Origin: Terribium retamae
GTDB lineage: Bacteria; Pseudomonadota; Alphaproteobacteria; Rhizobiales; Rhizobiaceae
DNA length: 33,471 bases
Direction of reading: 5' to 3'
Assembly (NCBI RefSeq): GCF_022347545.1
Contig: NZ_JAKREW010000044.1
Coordinates: 1 to 33,471 of the forward strand
Below the pieces are notes generated by a model that was not told where the DNA came from, made no database searches, and worked only from the letters and a program-made list of their open reading frames with translations. Positions 1 through 7,989 of the stretch are shown piece after piece (positions within the stretch are counted from its first letter, which is position 1; each line of letters opens with the position of its first letter). The position numbers and the translations under genes were made by a program.

Positions 1-78
1 GTTCATCTGCAAGGCATGGGCTTCCCAGCCCAAGCGCTTCACTCTCAATCCGCTCCAGCAAATGCCGGGACTAAACAC

Positions 79-798
79 CTAGATTTTGAGATGCGCGAGA
101 ATCCGTGCACGCGACCCGCTGTCCATTTCGCTGGAGTCATCGATCCGACCGAGTTTCAACACGGCCCAGCGATTGGCGACGCCAAGAACCAGGTCGAGAT
201 TCTGTTCGACCATCAATACGGTGGTGTTGTTTGCCCTGCATTCCTCGATGAGCACCCGTCCGATCCGCTCGACCACCGAGGGTTGGAGCCCCTCTGATAT
301 CTCATCGATCAGCAGGAGCTTCGGCTGAAGCATCAAGGCGCGGCCGAGGATCAGCATCTTCTGCTCTCCGCCCGAAAGAGTTCCAGCCTTCTGGTTCACC
401 CTCTCACGGAGAAAAGGAAAGTGCTGACAGACCCGCTCGATCCCCTGTTTGAGCTCTTTGTCCGTGTGCAAGGCCAGACGAAGATTGTCGCGGATGGTCA
501 GGTCCTGGAACAGCGCGTGTTCCTGCGGAGCATAGGCGACGCCTGCAGCAATCAGCGATGCAGGTGACACGCCGGCTATGGATTGCCCATCGAGATCAAT
601 CCGACCCGATCGCATTGCCACGAAGCCGAGGATCGTCTTCAGCAGCGTGGTCTTGCCCATGCCGTTCTTGCCCATCAAGGCAAATATCTGACCCTGCGGG
701 ACGGTCATCGATAACGTGTCGATGATGTTGACGGCGCCGTATCCGCTACAGACCTCGATTAGAGACAGCTTCGGAACAGGCGCGGTTGCTTCAGTCAT
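79..798 (-). CDS. livF: Branched-chain amino acid/urea-type ABC transporter ATPase (LivF family)
   Basis: This 239-residue cytoplasmic ATPase would drive uptake by the LIV/urea-type importer encoded just upstream. Visible motifs are Walker A GKNGMGKTT near residues 43-51, the signature LSGGEQ near 140 and Walker B LLLIDEISEG near 160. The residue pattern and length fit LivF/UrtE. The ATG at 798 lies inside the last codons of the preceding permease-ATPase fusion (8 bp overlap), so the two are translationally coupled. It is the last gene of the minus-strand operon. The transported ligand cannot be read from the ATPase; the adjacent hydrolase and AmiC/AmiR pair suggest an amide or urea-like compound. 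Confidence 0.93.
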   Translation of the reverse strand: MTEATAPVPKLSLIEVCSGYGAVNIIDTLSMTVPQGQIFALMGKNGMGKTTLLKTILGFVAMRSGRIDLDGQSIAGVSPASLIAAGVAYAPQEHALFQDLTIRDNLRLALHTDKELKQGIERVCQHFPFLRERVNQKAGTLSGGEQKMLILGRALMLQPKLLLIDEISEGLQPSVVERIGRVLIEECRANNTTVLMVEQNLDLVLGVANRWAVLKLGRIDDSSEMDSGSRARILAHLKI

Positions 799-2563
799 GT
801 GCGCCTCCTGAATAGATTGCCTTCACGAGTTCGGAATTGACGACATCTTGCACGGTTCCATCGAGCACGAGCTGGCCCTGATGGAGCACCACGATGCGGC
901 TCGATATTTCCCGGACAAAATCGAGGTCGTGTTCGACCAGAATGGCCGCCAGCCCCAATTCACCTGTCAACTTCTTGAGGATCGTTCCGATGGTCATCCG
1001 TTCCGTCTTGGTCAAGCCTGCTGTCGGCTCGTCGAGCAGGATCAGCTGCGGCTCCAGAGCTACGACCATCGTCAGTTCAAGGCTTTGTTTCAGGCCATGC
1101 GACAGTGCGGAAACCGGTCGATCGAGCATTCCGTCAAGCGCTGTCAGTTTCAGGATCTCTACCGCGGCCGAAGGCAAATCCAGTTCCTGCGAACTGTGTA
1201 CAAGGCTCGGGCGGTATCGTGCCGCGCGCGCCATGCGCAGGCATTCGGCGACGGTGAGGCTGTCGAACACGCTGGCGACCTGGAACTTGCGACCAACGCC
1301 CAAGGCTACGATAGCGTCTGGAGCAAGACCCGCAATGTTGGCGCCACGCACCGACACCGAGCCGCTGATCGATTCAGTACCATCGGAAAGGCAACGCATC
1401 AGCGTCGTCTTGCCTGCCCCGTTAGGCCCAACAAGACTGACCAGTTCGCCTGGTTGCACCGTCAGGTTGATACCTTGCAGGACGTTCAGGCTACCGTAGG
1501 ATTTCCCCAGATCGTGGATCGTCAAAAGCGGCGGCTTGTCGACAACGTCCTGGGGTGCCTGCATGACTTGCGCCTGGCGCAGAGGGCCGCCTTCTCCCCG
1601 AGAGCCCTTGCTGCGCGGCAGGATTTTCCCGACCAGGCCGGCCAGGCCGTTCGGCAACAGGATGATCATCGCCACGAAGAGGGCGCCGACGATAAGCTTC
1701 CACAGGAACGGCAACTGGCCCGAAAGGCTAGCAGAAAGATAGTCGATCCCGATGGTGCCTAGCACCGGGCCCAGGATGGTGCCTCGACCGCCGAGTGCCG
1801 TCCAGATGACCAGTTCGGTGCCAAACACGAAACCGGTGTTTTCGGGTGCAACAACCCCAGAAGCATTGGCAAAGAGAAAGCCCGCCAAACCAGTCACGCC
1901 AGCCAGAACGGCGGTAAGGGCGATCTTGATGCGGCTGGCATTGAGGCCAAGATAGGCGCAGCGTGCCTCGTTGTCGCGGATCGCGACAAGCACCTTGCCT
2001 GCATCCGAACGTACGAAAATCCAGGCCGCGGCGGCAACGGCGAGAAGACAGATGCCGGTAAGCCGGAAGTATCCCGCCAGACTGAGCGGCAGGGTGGCGT
2101 ACCCCACCAGTCCGCTGCTGGACCCCGTCCACTGCCCTCCGGAGAACGCGACCTGCGTGACGACGATCGGCAGAACGAGGGAGATCACGGTGGCGTAGAG
2201 CGGCGTGGCGCCGTAGCCGAATGAAAGCCAACCGACCACGACACCCAGGACAAGCGGAACCAGTATGGCCAGGACGAAAGCCAGCAGCATCAGTTCGGGA
2301 CTGCTGCCCAGGTGGGTCAAAACCATGGCGGTTGCATAGGCGCCGATGCCGAAGAAAGCGGCCTGACCGAAAGTCAGCACGCCCGCGTACCCCCACAGGA
2401 GATCGACGGTCACTGCCAACATGGCATAGATCATCGAGCGGCTGAGCACGTTGAGGGCAAAGCGGTCGAGAAATGCCGGACCGAATGCAATCATGAACAG
2501 CGACGCGACGACGAGCGCCCCGAGCAGCCAAACTCGGATATTGGGCAATCTGGATTCAGGCAC
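791..2563 (-). CDS. Fused ABC permease-ATPase (LivM-LivG type)
   Basis: A single 590-residue chain carries two transporter parts. Residues about 1-310 are a LivM-type permease with many hydrophobic segments and a typical GYAGVLTFGQAAFFGIGAYA stretch. A polar linker follows. Residues about 345-590 form a LivG-type ATPase with Walker A GPNGAGKTT, signature region SHGLKQSLEL and Walker B LILLDEPTAGL. I chose the GTG at 2563 because AAAGG lies 8 bases upstream and it overlaps the end of the preceding permease gene; an in-frame open stretch extends to 2629 but would overlap that gene more. LivM and LivG are usually separate genes. The signature is SHGLKQ rather than LSGGQ, as is common for LivG/UrtD proteins. 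Confidence 0.9.
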   Translation of the reverse strand: MPESRLPNIRVWLLGALVVASLFMIAFGPAFLDRFALNVLSRSMIYAMLAVTVDLLWGYAGVLTFGQAAFFGIGAYATAMVLTHLGSSPELMLLAFVLAILVPLVLGVVVGWLSFGYGATPLYATVISLVLPIVVTQVAFSGGQWTGSSSGLVGYATLPLSLAGYFRLTGICLLAVAAAAWIFVRSDAGKVLVAIRDNEARCAYLGLNASRIKIALTAVLAGVTGLAGFLFANASGVVAPENTGFVFGTELVIWTALGGRGTILGPVLGTIGIDYLSASLSGQLPFLWKLIVGALFVAMIILLPNGLAGLVGKILPRSKGSRGEGGPLRQAQVMQAPQDVVDKPPLLTIHDLGKSYGSLNVLQGINLTVQPGELVSLVGPNGAGKTTLMRCLSDGTESISGSVSVRGANIAGLAPDAIVALGVGRKFQVASVFDSLTVAECLRMARAARYRPSLVHSSQELDLPSAAVEILKLTALDGMLDRPVSALSHGLKQSLELTMVVALEPQLILLDEPTAGLTKTERMTIGTILKKLTGELGLAAILVEHDLDFVREISSRIVVLHQGQLVLDGTVQDVVNSELVKAIYSGGAHD

Positions 2564-3389
2564 GAGCGAAGCCTTTCGGGCTGATACGCAGCACGAGCGC
2601 GCAAAGGACGGCGACCGTGATACCGCCAAGGACCGGACTGACGAATGTGCTGACCAGCGTCTGCGCTCCGCCGAAAACCAGACACGCTACGGCCAGAGCA
2701 CCAAACGAGGAGCCGGCCACCATGACCAGCATGAAGGCGCCGATGAGCCAGGCCAGGCCCATGTCGGGGTCCACGCTGGTTAGCGGGGTCAAGAGCACTC
2801 CGGCCAAGGCTGTCAGTCCCGTGCCAATCATGAAGGTGGTCAAGCGCACTTTCGCCGTGTCGATGCCCAGCGCGCGTGCCAGCGTTTCGTTCATGATGAC
2901 GGCGCGGGCAGACAGCCCAAGACGGGTTCCTTCAAGCAGGACTGCGAAACCAAGGCCGACCACCAAGGCCGCCAGGACCATGAAGAGCCGATAGAACGAG
3001 TAATCGAGACCGAAAACATTGATCGTTCCCGAGAGCAGGTTCGGCGTGAATTGCACGTCACGGCCAAACCAGAGCGTGATCAATTGACCGACGACGATAC
3101 CGAGCCCCCAGGTGGCGAGGATGGCATCGAGCGGCCGCCGGTAGAGTGGTCGCACCACGAGCACTTCGGTGATGCCACCGAGGGCGGAGCCGACGACGAA
3201 TGCGACAGGCAGCGCCAACCATGGATTGAGGCCCATTCCCGTGGTGGCGACAGCGCAGTAGCCGCCAACCGTCAGCCAGGCGCCATGGGCGAAATTGATG
3301 ATCTTGAGCACGCCAAAGATGGCCAGCAGTCCGGCCGCCACAACAAACAGGATGGCTGCGGTCGTGATAACGTCAAGCAGAATGGTCAT
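2556..3389 (-). CDS. livH: Branched-chain amino acid/urea-type ABC permease (LivH family)
   Basis: This is a 277-residue inner-membrane permease with about eight hydrophobic segments. Its start, MTILLDVITTAAILFVVAAG, and the GVLKIINFAHGAWLTVGGY segment are typical of LivH/UrtB. A Shine-Dalgarno GGAG sits 5 bases before the ATG. The stop codon lies 8 bases inside the next gene (permease-ATPase fusion), so translation is coupled. It would form the membrane channel together with the permease half of the fusion. A strong hairpin separates it from the upstream binding-protein gene. Confidence 0.93.
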   Translation of the reverse strand: MTILLDVITTAAILFVVAAGLLAIFGVLKIINFAHGAWLTVGGYCAVATTGMGLNPWLALPVAFVVGSALGGITEVLVVRPLYRRPLDAILATWGLGIVVGQLITLWFGRDVQFTPNLLSGTINVFGLDYSFYRLFMVLAALVVGLGFAVLLEGTRLGLSARAVIMNETLARALGIDTAKVRLTTFMIGTGLTALAGVLLTPLTSVDPDMGLAWLIGAFMLVMVAGSSFGALAVACLVFGGAQTLVSTFVSPVLGGITVAVLCALVLRISPKGFARA

Positions 3390-3405
3390 GATCTCTCCCC
3401 AGTGT

Positions 3406-3435
3406 CGAAAGGAGCGGAGCTAGCCGCCCCTTTCG
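3406..3435 (-). promoter_or_regulatory. Intercistronic stem-loop between binding protein and permease
   Basis: Arms at 3406-3417 and 3424-3435 pair over 12 bp (one G-T wobble) around the 6-base loop at 3418-3423. It lies in the 58-base gap after the binding-protein stop codon. No T-run follows, so it is not a standard intrinsic terminator. In binding-protein transporter operons such stems often protect the upstream message and give more binding protein than permease. That role here is inferred. Confidence 0.6.
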
Positions 3436-3447
3436 ATCGGATCGATG

Positions 3448-4602
3448 TCAGAGATTGGGACACTGAGTACCAGGATCGACATCCGGAAATGTCTCAACCA
3501 CTTTTACCGAGCCGTCTTCCTGGACCTGACCGAGATACATCGTCAGCGGTGCATGGTGCTGCTTGTTCATCGAAACCGTACCGCGCGGACCGGCAACGGA
3601 GACTTCGCCCAGAGCCGAAAGCACAGCGGAAGCATCGGTCGACCCCGCCTTCTCGACCGCAGCCTTGTAGAGATAGATGCCTTCATATTGCGGTACGGAG
3701 AGATCATTGGGCGTGCGCAGTTCACCGCTGAACTTCTTTTGCATGGCCTCGAGGAACTTCTTGTTGGCCGGGCTGTCGATGGAAGTCACGTAGGAGGCTG
3801 CGATGTAGATGCCTGCCGCGTCGGGGCCCATGCTCTTGGCCGTCCCCTCGTCGACGGCGAGATTGCCGTAAGGCAGCTTTATGCCTGCGCCCCGCAGCTG
3901 TTTGGTGAGCGTGACATTCGGAGCGCCCCCCGCAGTCGATGTGATCAGGGCATCGGCGCCGGAACTTTTCAGCTTGGAAATGATGGCCGTCCAGTCGGTA
4001 CCTTCGATGGGGAGATACTCCTCACCCACGACCTGCGCGCCAGCCTTCTCAAGATATGTCCGGGCGAATTCAAGCATGCCCCGGCCGAAGGCATAGTCGC
4101 TGCCCACCAGGAAGAATTTCTTGGCGCCTTCTTTCTTCACGAAATAGTCGACGACGGGTGGCACCTGCTGTTCGGGCACCCAGCCATTCACATAGAGGTC
4201 GGGGCTGCAGGAGCGCCCTTCGTAGAAAGACGTGTAGATGAAGGGAACTTCGCCCTTCGCGACGATCGGCAGGCCAGCATTTCGGGCCGCACTGGTCTCC
4301 ATCGTGATGATGGCGTTGACCTCCTTCTGGAAAACGAGCGAGTCGAACGCCTTCTGCGCCCCCGCCGCGCCGGAGGCATCGTCGGCGATCTCAAGCTGGA
4401 GCTTGCGGCCCAGAACCCCGCCCGCTGCATTGATCTCTTCGACCGCCAGCTCGGCCGATTGCACCACCGACGGCGCGACCACGCTGTTGGCTCCAGACAG
4501 GCCAACCGGGATGCCGATCTTGATCGGGTCCTCGGCCCATGCCGCAGTTGCCAGCAACCCGCCGGCCATCGCGAAAAGCAGCTTCCTTGTCGTTCTATCC
4601 AT
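3448..4602 (-). CDS. ABC transporter periplasmic binding protein, LIV/amide/urea family
   Basis: This 384-residue protein begins with a Sec-type signal peptide (MDRTTRKLLFAMAGGLLA, cleavage probably after AWA near residue 23). The mature region opens with DPIKIGIPVGLSGANSVVAP, followed by AVEEINAAGGVLGRKLQLEI, the hallmark of the type I LivJ/AmiC fold. I chose the ATG at 4602 because AAGGGA lies 6 bases upstream; an ATG at 4623 would add seven residues with a poorer fit. It sits between the hydrolase gene and the permeases, so it should deliver ligand to them. It resembles the cytoplasmic AmiC-like protein at 6338-7471, suggesting that one ligand is both imported and sensed. Confidence 0.92.
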   Translation of the reverse strand: MDRTTRKLLFAMAGGLLATAAWAEDPIKIGIPVGLSGANSVVAPSVVQSAELAVEEINAAGGVLGRKLQLEIADDASGAAGAQKAFDSLVFQKEVNAIITMETSAARNAGLPIVAKGEVPFIYTSFYEGRSCSPDLYVNGWVPEQQVPPVVDYFVKKEGAKKFFLVGSDYAFGRGMLEFARTYLEKAGAQVVGEEYLPIEGTDWTAIISKLKSSGADALITSTAGGAPNVTLTKQLRGAGIKLPYGNLAVDEGTAKSMGPDAAGIYIAASYVTSIDSPANKKFLEAMQKKFSGELRTPNDLSVPQYEGIYLYKAAVEKAGSTDASAVLSALGEVSVAGPRGTVSMNKQHHAPLTMYLGQVQEDGSVKVVETFPDVDPGTQCPNL

Positions 4603-4649
4603 GTTGGTTCCCTTTTTTTTCATGGTTGTGGTTGGTGGACTCGCGTCGG

Positions 4650-5498
4650 TCAGCCGTAGACGTCCGGCCGTCGATCATTGATTACATCGTTGCGTTCGCT
4701 GACGATGCGGCTTTGCACTGCGATGCCAGGCGAAACGTTAGCCATGAGAATGGCGTCCCCAGTTCGGCTGGCTGGGCCTGCCAACAGCCTGCCATTCGGC
4801 CCCACGATGATGCTGCTGCCGATAAACGGCTGCCCACGCTCCGTTCCGATACGGTCGGCGCAGGCGATGTATATCGCGTTCGAATGAGCCGCTGCCTGAT
4901 GAAGGATATTGGCCATCGGCACGTCTGCCCCATCATGACCAGGGATGGGCACCCAGTTGGTCGGTACGCAGACGAGTTCGGCGCCCCTCAGCCCGAGTTG
5001 GCGGAATGTCTCCGGGAACCAGCCGTCGTAGCAGATTGCCAATCCGATCGGTCCTAGAGCCGTGTCAAACACCGGGAGACCAATGTCGCCGGGCTCGAAG
5101 AACAGCTTCTCGCGGTTCCACAGGTGGAGCTTGCGGAACTTGCCGATATAGCCGTCTGGGCCGCACAGGATGGCAGAGTTGTAGAACAGGTCGCCATCGC
5201 TCTCCGCCAGTCCGCAGACAATGTGGATGCAGAGCTCCTTTGCCAATGCGATCAGACGTTGCGCTGACAATCCGTGCGGGATGGGCGCAGCCAGGCCTGC
5301 AAGTTCCTCGCGACTTTCAAAGACGTAGCCCGTATCGGCCAGTTCGGGCAACACAGCCAGGCTGGCACCACCGGCGTGAGCCTCGCGGATGCGGATCTCC
5401 ATGGCGGCCAGGTTGGCATCGACCCTGCCGATGAGCGGCTCGTACTGGATGCAGGCGACGTTGAAATCGGGTCGAAGCGCTTCCGTCGGTATGGTCAA
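4650..5498 (-). CDS. Carbon-nitrogen hydrolase (nitrilase/amidase superfamily)
   Basis: This cytoplasmic hydrolase of 282 residues would cleave a C-N bond of an amide, carbamoyl compound or nitrile. The nitrilase-family triad is visible: Glu52 in LPELADTGY, Lys123 in KFRKLHLW and Cys156 in AICYDGWFPE. Family length is normally 260-310. The start is probably the TTG at 5498, which has GGAG six bases upstream; the open frame begins at another TTG (5516) lying in the T-run of the leader terminator, which is unlikely. It follows the terminator-bearing leader and precedes the importer genes, so it probably processes the imported compound. The exact substrate cannot be read from the sequence. Confidence 0.88.
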   Translation of the reverse strand: MTIPTEALRPDFNVACIQYEPLIGRVDANLAAMEIRIREAHAGGASLAVLPELADTGYVFESREELAGLAAPIPHGLSAQRLIALAKELCIHIVCGLAESDGDLFYNSAILCGPDGYIGKFRKLHLWNREKLFFEPGDIGLPVFDTALGPIGLAICYDGWFPETFRQLGLRGAELVCVPTNWVPIPGHDGADVPMANILHQAAAHSNAIYIACADRIGTERGQPFIGSSIIVGPNGRLLAGPASRTGDAILMANVSPGIAVQSRIVSERNDVINDRRPDVYG

Positions 5499-5514
5499 GT
5501 CTATCTCCAAACGC

Positions 5515-5554
5515 AAAAAACCCCTGGCGCGGAATTCAATCCGCTAGCCAAGGG
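5515..5554 (-). terminator. Intrinsic terminator in the leader of the hydrolase-transporter operon
   Basis: On the minus strand an 8-bp stem (5547-5554 with 5521-5528, one wobble), a 2-base bulge and a 4-bp inner stem (5541-5544 with 5529-5532) enclose an 8-base loop and are followed directly by six T residues (5520-5515). It stands between the AmiR-like gene and the hydrolase it would have to be read through to express, which fits conditional antitermination. Confidence 0.85.
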
Positions 5555-5604
5555 CTGCACAGCCAAAATTTCAGCGGCTCTCCAGCCGCCGAGCAAACCT
5601 GCTC
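5553..5604 (-). promoter_or_regulatory. Tandem hairpins upstream of the terminator, candidate ANTAR-protein target
   Basis: Three short stems lie in a row in the 214-base leader: GAGCA/TGCTC (5591-5604, 4-base loop), a 6-bp stem GCGGCT/AGCCGC (5574-5589) and a small GGCT/AGCC stem (5553-5564) sharing two bases with the left arm of the terminator. AmiR-type ANTAR proteins bind paired stem-loops just before a terminator. The loops do not show the reported six-base A1/G4 consensus in the simplest folding, so the assignment rests on position. Confidence 0.45.
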
Positions 5605-5712
5605 TCGCGATGAAGCAAACACAGTTTGGCCGAATTCGTCAAGCGGCAAAAATAGTGCGGCGGAAAGGCAGGCTCCGCTTGATCCGGTTCGACATGCCGA
5701 AGCCGACAGCCG

Positions 5713-6336
5713 TCAGACTTTCAACGGTCCCGATACGGTGAGGCCAAAAGCCCGCATTGCCTCGCTCGCGGAGATAATGCTCTCGGCTACGGCAACGATC
5801 GCAACCCGCTTGGAGGTCGCCTGATCCCTGATGAGCTTGTAGGCCGCGTCTTCTTCGATGCCGTTCAGCTCGGTGAGGATCTTGACGGCCTTTTCGATCG
5901 CTCGGCGGCCCTTCAGCGTGTCCTCCAACTTGCGGACCTTGTTGACCAACCTGCTTTCGTAGCCGACGCGATAGCGCGCCAGGGTGAACTGGGTCAGCAC
6001 GCCAAGTTGACGCAGCGGCTTGGTCAGGACGCCATGCGCATTGAGATCGACAATCGCTTTCAGCGAGGTGGGGCTCTCATAGGTCACAATGGCTATGACC
6101 GCGGCCTTGGTACCATCAAGCAGCGAGACCAGAGGATCGATCGCCTTATCGCTGACCTGCAGGAAAACGGCGTCAATATCGGCCGGCAACGTAGCCGGCG
6201 GTGGCCACATCGCCTTGACGTCGCAACCCAGCCGCTTGAGGTGGTCGACCAACGCCGAGCCATCCTCATCACGCGGGTGAAGAACCAGAACCCGCGCCTG
6301 ACGCAGATCGTCAAGGATTCGTTTCAATGTCGACAC
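5713..6336 (-). CDS. amiR: AmiR-like ANTAR-domain antitermination regulator
   Basis: This 207-residue protein has an N-terminal receiver-like domain (about residues 15-125, QARVLVLHPRDEDGSALVDHL) without an obvious phosphoryl-acceptor pocket. A coiled coil near 135-160 and a C-terminal ANTAR domain (KGRRAIEKAVKILTELNGIE, then AAYKLIRDQA) follow. ANTAR domains bind RNA hairpins and prevent termination. Pseudomonas AmiR (196 residues) is the closest known architecture and is held inactive by AmiC. The GTG start at 6336 comes one base after the stop of the AmiC-like gene, so they are coupled. The leader with hairpins and terminator immediately downstream is its likely target. Confidence 0.88.
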   Translation of the reverse strand: MSTLKRILDDLRQARVLVLHPRDEDGSALVDHLKRLGCDVKAMWPPPATLPADIDAVFLQVSDKAIDPLVSLLDGTKAAVIAIVTYESPTSLKAIVDLNAHGVLTKPLRQLGVLTQFTLARYRVGYESRLVNKVRKLEDTLKGRRAIEKAVKILTELNGIEEDAAYKLIRDQATSKRVAIVAVAESIISASEAMRAFGLTVSGPLKV

Positions 6337-6337
6337 C

Positions 6338-7471
6338 TTATGAACTCCGCAACCAAGGCTCCTCGAAACGAATGGAGGCGAGATAGGGGTCGGGTCGTAT
6401 CTGAACCTGCGATTCCCAGGCGATATCGAACTGCCCCTTTGCATTCGCGACCCCGATGCGGGGGGTGGACCAGACATGCCGGTTTTCCGGATCAAGGTGC
6501 AAGCGACCTTCCGGTGACATGTAGTCGACCGCCAATGCTGCCTGCCCCAGTCGGTGGGTGTCGAGGGTCTCCCCCAGTTCCAATGCCCGCGCAAACAGGT
6601 GAATCTGGGCATAGGCGGTCTGCGACCACATCGTCGCCATGGCATTGCCATCGAAACGAGCCGTCAGTGCTCGAATGAAGCGATGGTTTTCATCATTTTC
6701 GACCGTGGCGAGGTAGGGAGCAGACAGGACGTGACCTGTGCATCGCTCGGGACCGATGACACGGATTTCACTTTCAGCGAGCGTTAGGCTCGCGATCGGA
6801 CGCTTTTCCCGATCGATACCGGCATCGGCATACATGCCGTAGAGCTTCTGGGCGCTACGTCCAATGACGGTCGAAAACACCGCATCGGCCTCGGCTTTCT
6901 CGATCTCTTTCATGAGCCGCCGCATCGTGCGCTCATCGGCGTCCAGCGGCACATAATGTTCGCCGACGATCTCGCCGCCCTTGCACTCCAGCAAATCCCG
7001 CATGACCCGATTGGATTCGTGCGGATAGATGTAGTCGGAACCGGCCATAAAGATGCGCGGCCCGTAACGCTGCATGATAAAGTCGGCGAGCGCGAATGTA
7101 TTTTGGTTGAGGGTAGCGCCCGTATAGAGGACGTTTTCGGAATATTCGAAGCCTTCATAGATGGACGGGTACCAGAGCAAGCCGTTGTGTCGCTCGACGA
7201 TGGGTAGAGCTGCCTTTCGGCTTCCCGACATCGAACATCCGAAAATCACGTTGACGTCGTCTTCGGTAAGCAGTTTGCGGGCTAAAGAACGATAAGCCTC
7301 GGGGTCGCCGGCCGGATCATAAGCTATCGGCTCGATCTGGCGTCCCAGAACGCCACCGCCGGCGTTGATCTCCTCGATGGCCAGCGCCGTTCCGAAAAAA
7401 TGCTCGGATTCCGTTACCGCAGTGATGCCACTGCGAGAAAACAGAATGCCAATACGCCACGTCGCTGACAT
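6338..7471 (-). CDS. amiC: AmiC-like cytoplasmic ligand sensor (periplasmic-binding-protein fold)
   Basis: This 377-residue protein has the type I binding-protein fold but no signal peptide: it opens with MSATWRIGILFSRSGITAVT and continues with GTALAIEEINAGGGVLGRQI. That is the AmiC pattern, in which the protein binds an amide in the cytoplasm and releases AmiR. The features GLLWYPSIYEGFEYSENVLY and GSDYIYPHESNR are typical of the AmiC/UrtA group. I chose the ATG at 7471 because it starts just before the fold and has AGGG 11 bases upstream; an ATG at 7498 is possible. The frame stays open to 7987 without recognisable protein features. It is followed, after one base, by the AmiR-like gene. Confidence 0.87.
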   Translation of the reverse strand: MSATWRIGILFSRSGITAVTESEHFFGTALAIEEINAGGGVLGRQIEPIAYDPAGDPEAYRSLARKLLTEDDVNVIFGCSMSGSRKAALPIVERHNGLLWYPSIYEGFEYSENVLYTGATLNQNTFALADFIMQRYGPRIFMAGSDYIYPHESNRVMRDLLECKGGEIVGEHYVPLDADERTMRRLMKEIEKAEADAVFSTVIGRSAQKLYGMYADAGIDREKRPIASLTLAESEIRVIGPERCTGHVLSAPYLATVENDENHRFIRALTARFDGNAMATMWSQTAYAQIHLFARALELGETLDTHRLGQAALAVDYMSPEGRLHLDPENRHVWSTPRIGVANAKGQFDIAWESQVQIRPDPYLASIRFEEPWLRSS

Positions 7472-7989
7472 GTTTTTTCGAGCCCTTCGTCCAGCCATGG
7501 CGTAGTTTACTTCGCCGATTGATGCAATCAGCCGAGCCAGGCGTGCCTTTGGTGACAACGGTAGAATGCCTCCCGCAAGCGACATGTTACGGTGATGCCT
7601 AGAGGCGTCGAGATTTAGCGACAAACCGGATCTTCGGTCCGATCCGCTGTTCAGCGACGCAGCGAAGATCGCTGTCCACCACCGCGATATGGTCGACATC
7701 GTCATGTACGCATTCGAGTGATCTGCGCTGTCACGCAGGATTTGCATCATCGCGTTTAGGATCGTCGATCCACATCGCGGATGTGGTTCACCGCAGGCGC
7801 TACCCCTAGTTAAGAGACGCATAAAATGAATAGAGGACCCGCTCGCCAACTGAGCGGGCTCTGTTGCCTGAGGCGGAACCCGATACATGGCCGCATTGGC
7901 AATATCAACGACGGAGATAAACGATTGGCAATCTCGTCTGCGGGTCTGTTTTCGGATAAAAGGGATCGGCCCCCTGCGTCCGATCAAAG
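7472..7989. other. Intergenic region upstream of the AmiC-like gene
   Basis: I see no supportable gene in this stretch of 518 bases. The minus frame is open throughout but shows no start with a good ribosome site and no family pattern. Two dyads are visible: CGGATC/GATCCG at 7627-7646 (8-base spacer) and AGCGA/TCGCT at 7661-7673. It presumably holds the amiC promoter on the minus strand, but no convincing -35/-10 or sigma-54 site was found. Confidence 0.5.

Noticed and set aside
848..1762. Plus-strand open frame of 304 codons
   Set aside because: It is antisense to the permease-ATPase fusion with intact Walker motifs.
3445..4659. Long plus-strand open frame of 404 codons
   Set aside because: It is antisense to the ABC binding protein, which has a clear signal peptide and fold; the plus-strand translation has no recognisable pattern.
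5591..5604. Exact ANTAR hexaloop consensus in the amiR leader hairpins
   Set aside because: Refolding the stem to leave a six-base loop does not place A and G at positions 1 and 4, so a consensus match cannot be claimed.
7472..7700. Sigma-54 promoter upstream of amiC
   Set aside because: GGCACG-like words were seen on the minus strand, but no GC element at the required spacing.
7472..7987. In-frame upstream extension of the AmiC-like protein by 172 residues
   Set aside because: The extra residues do not resemble protein, and the AmiC fold begins right after the ATG at 7471.
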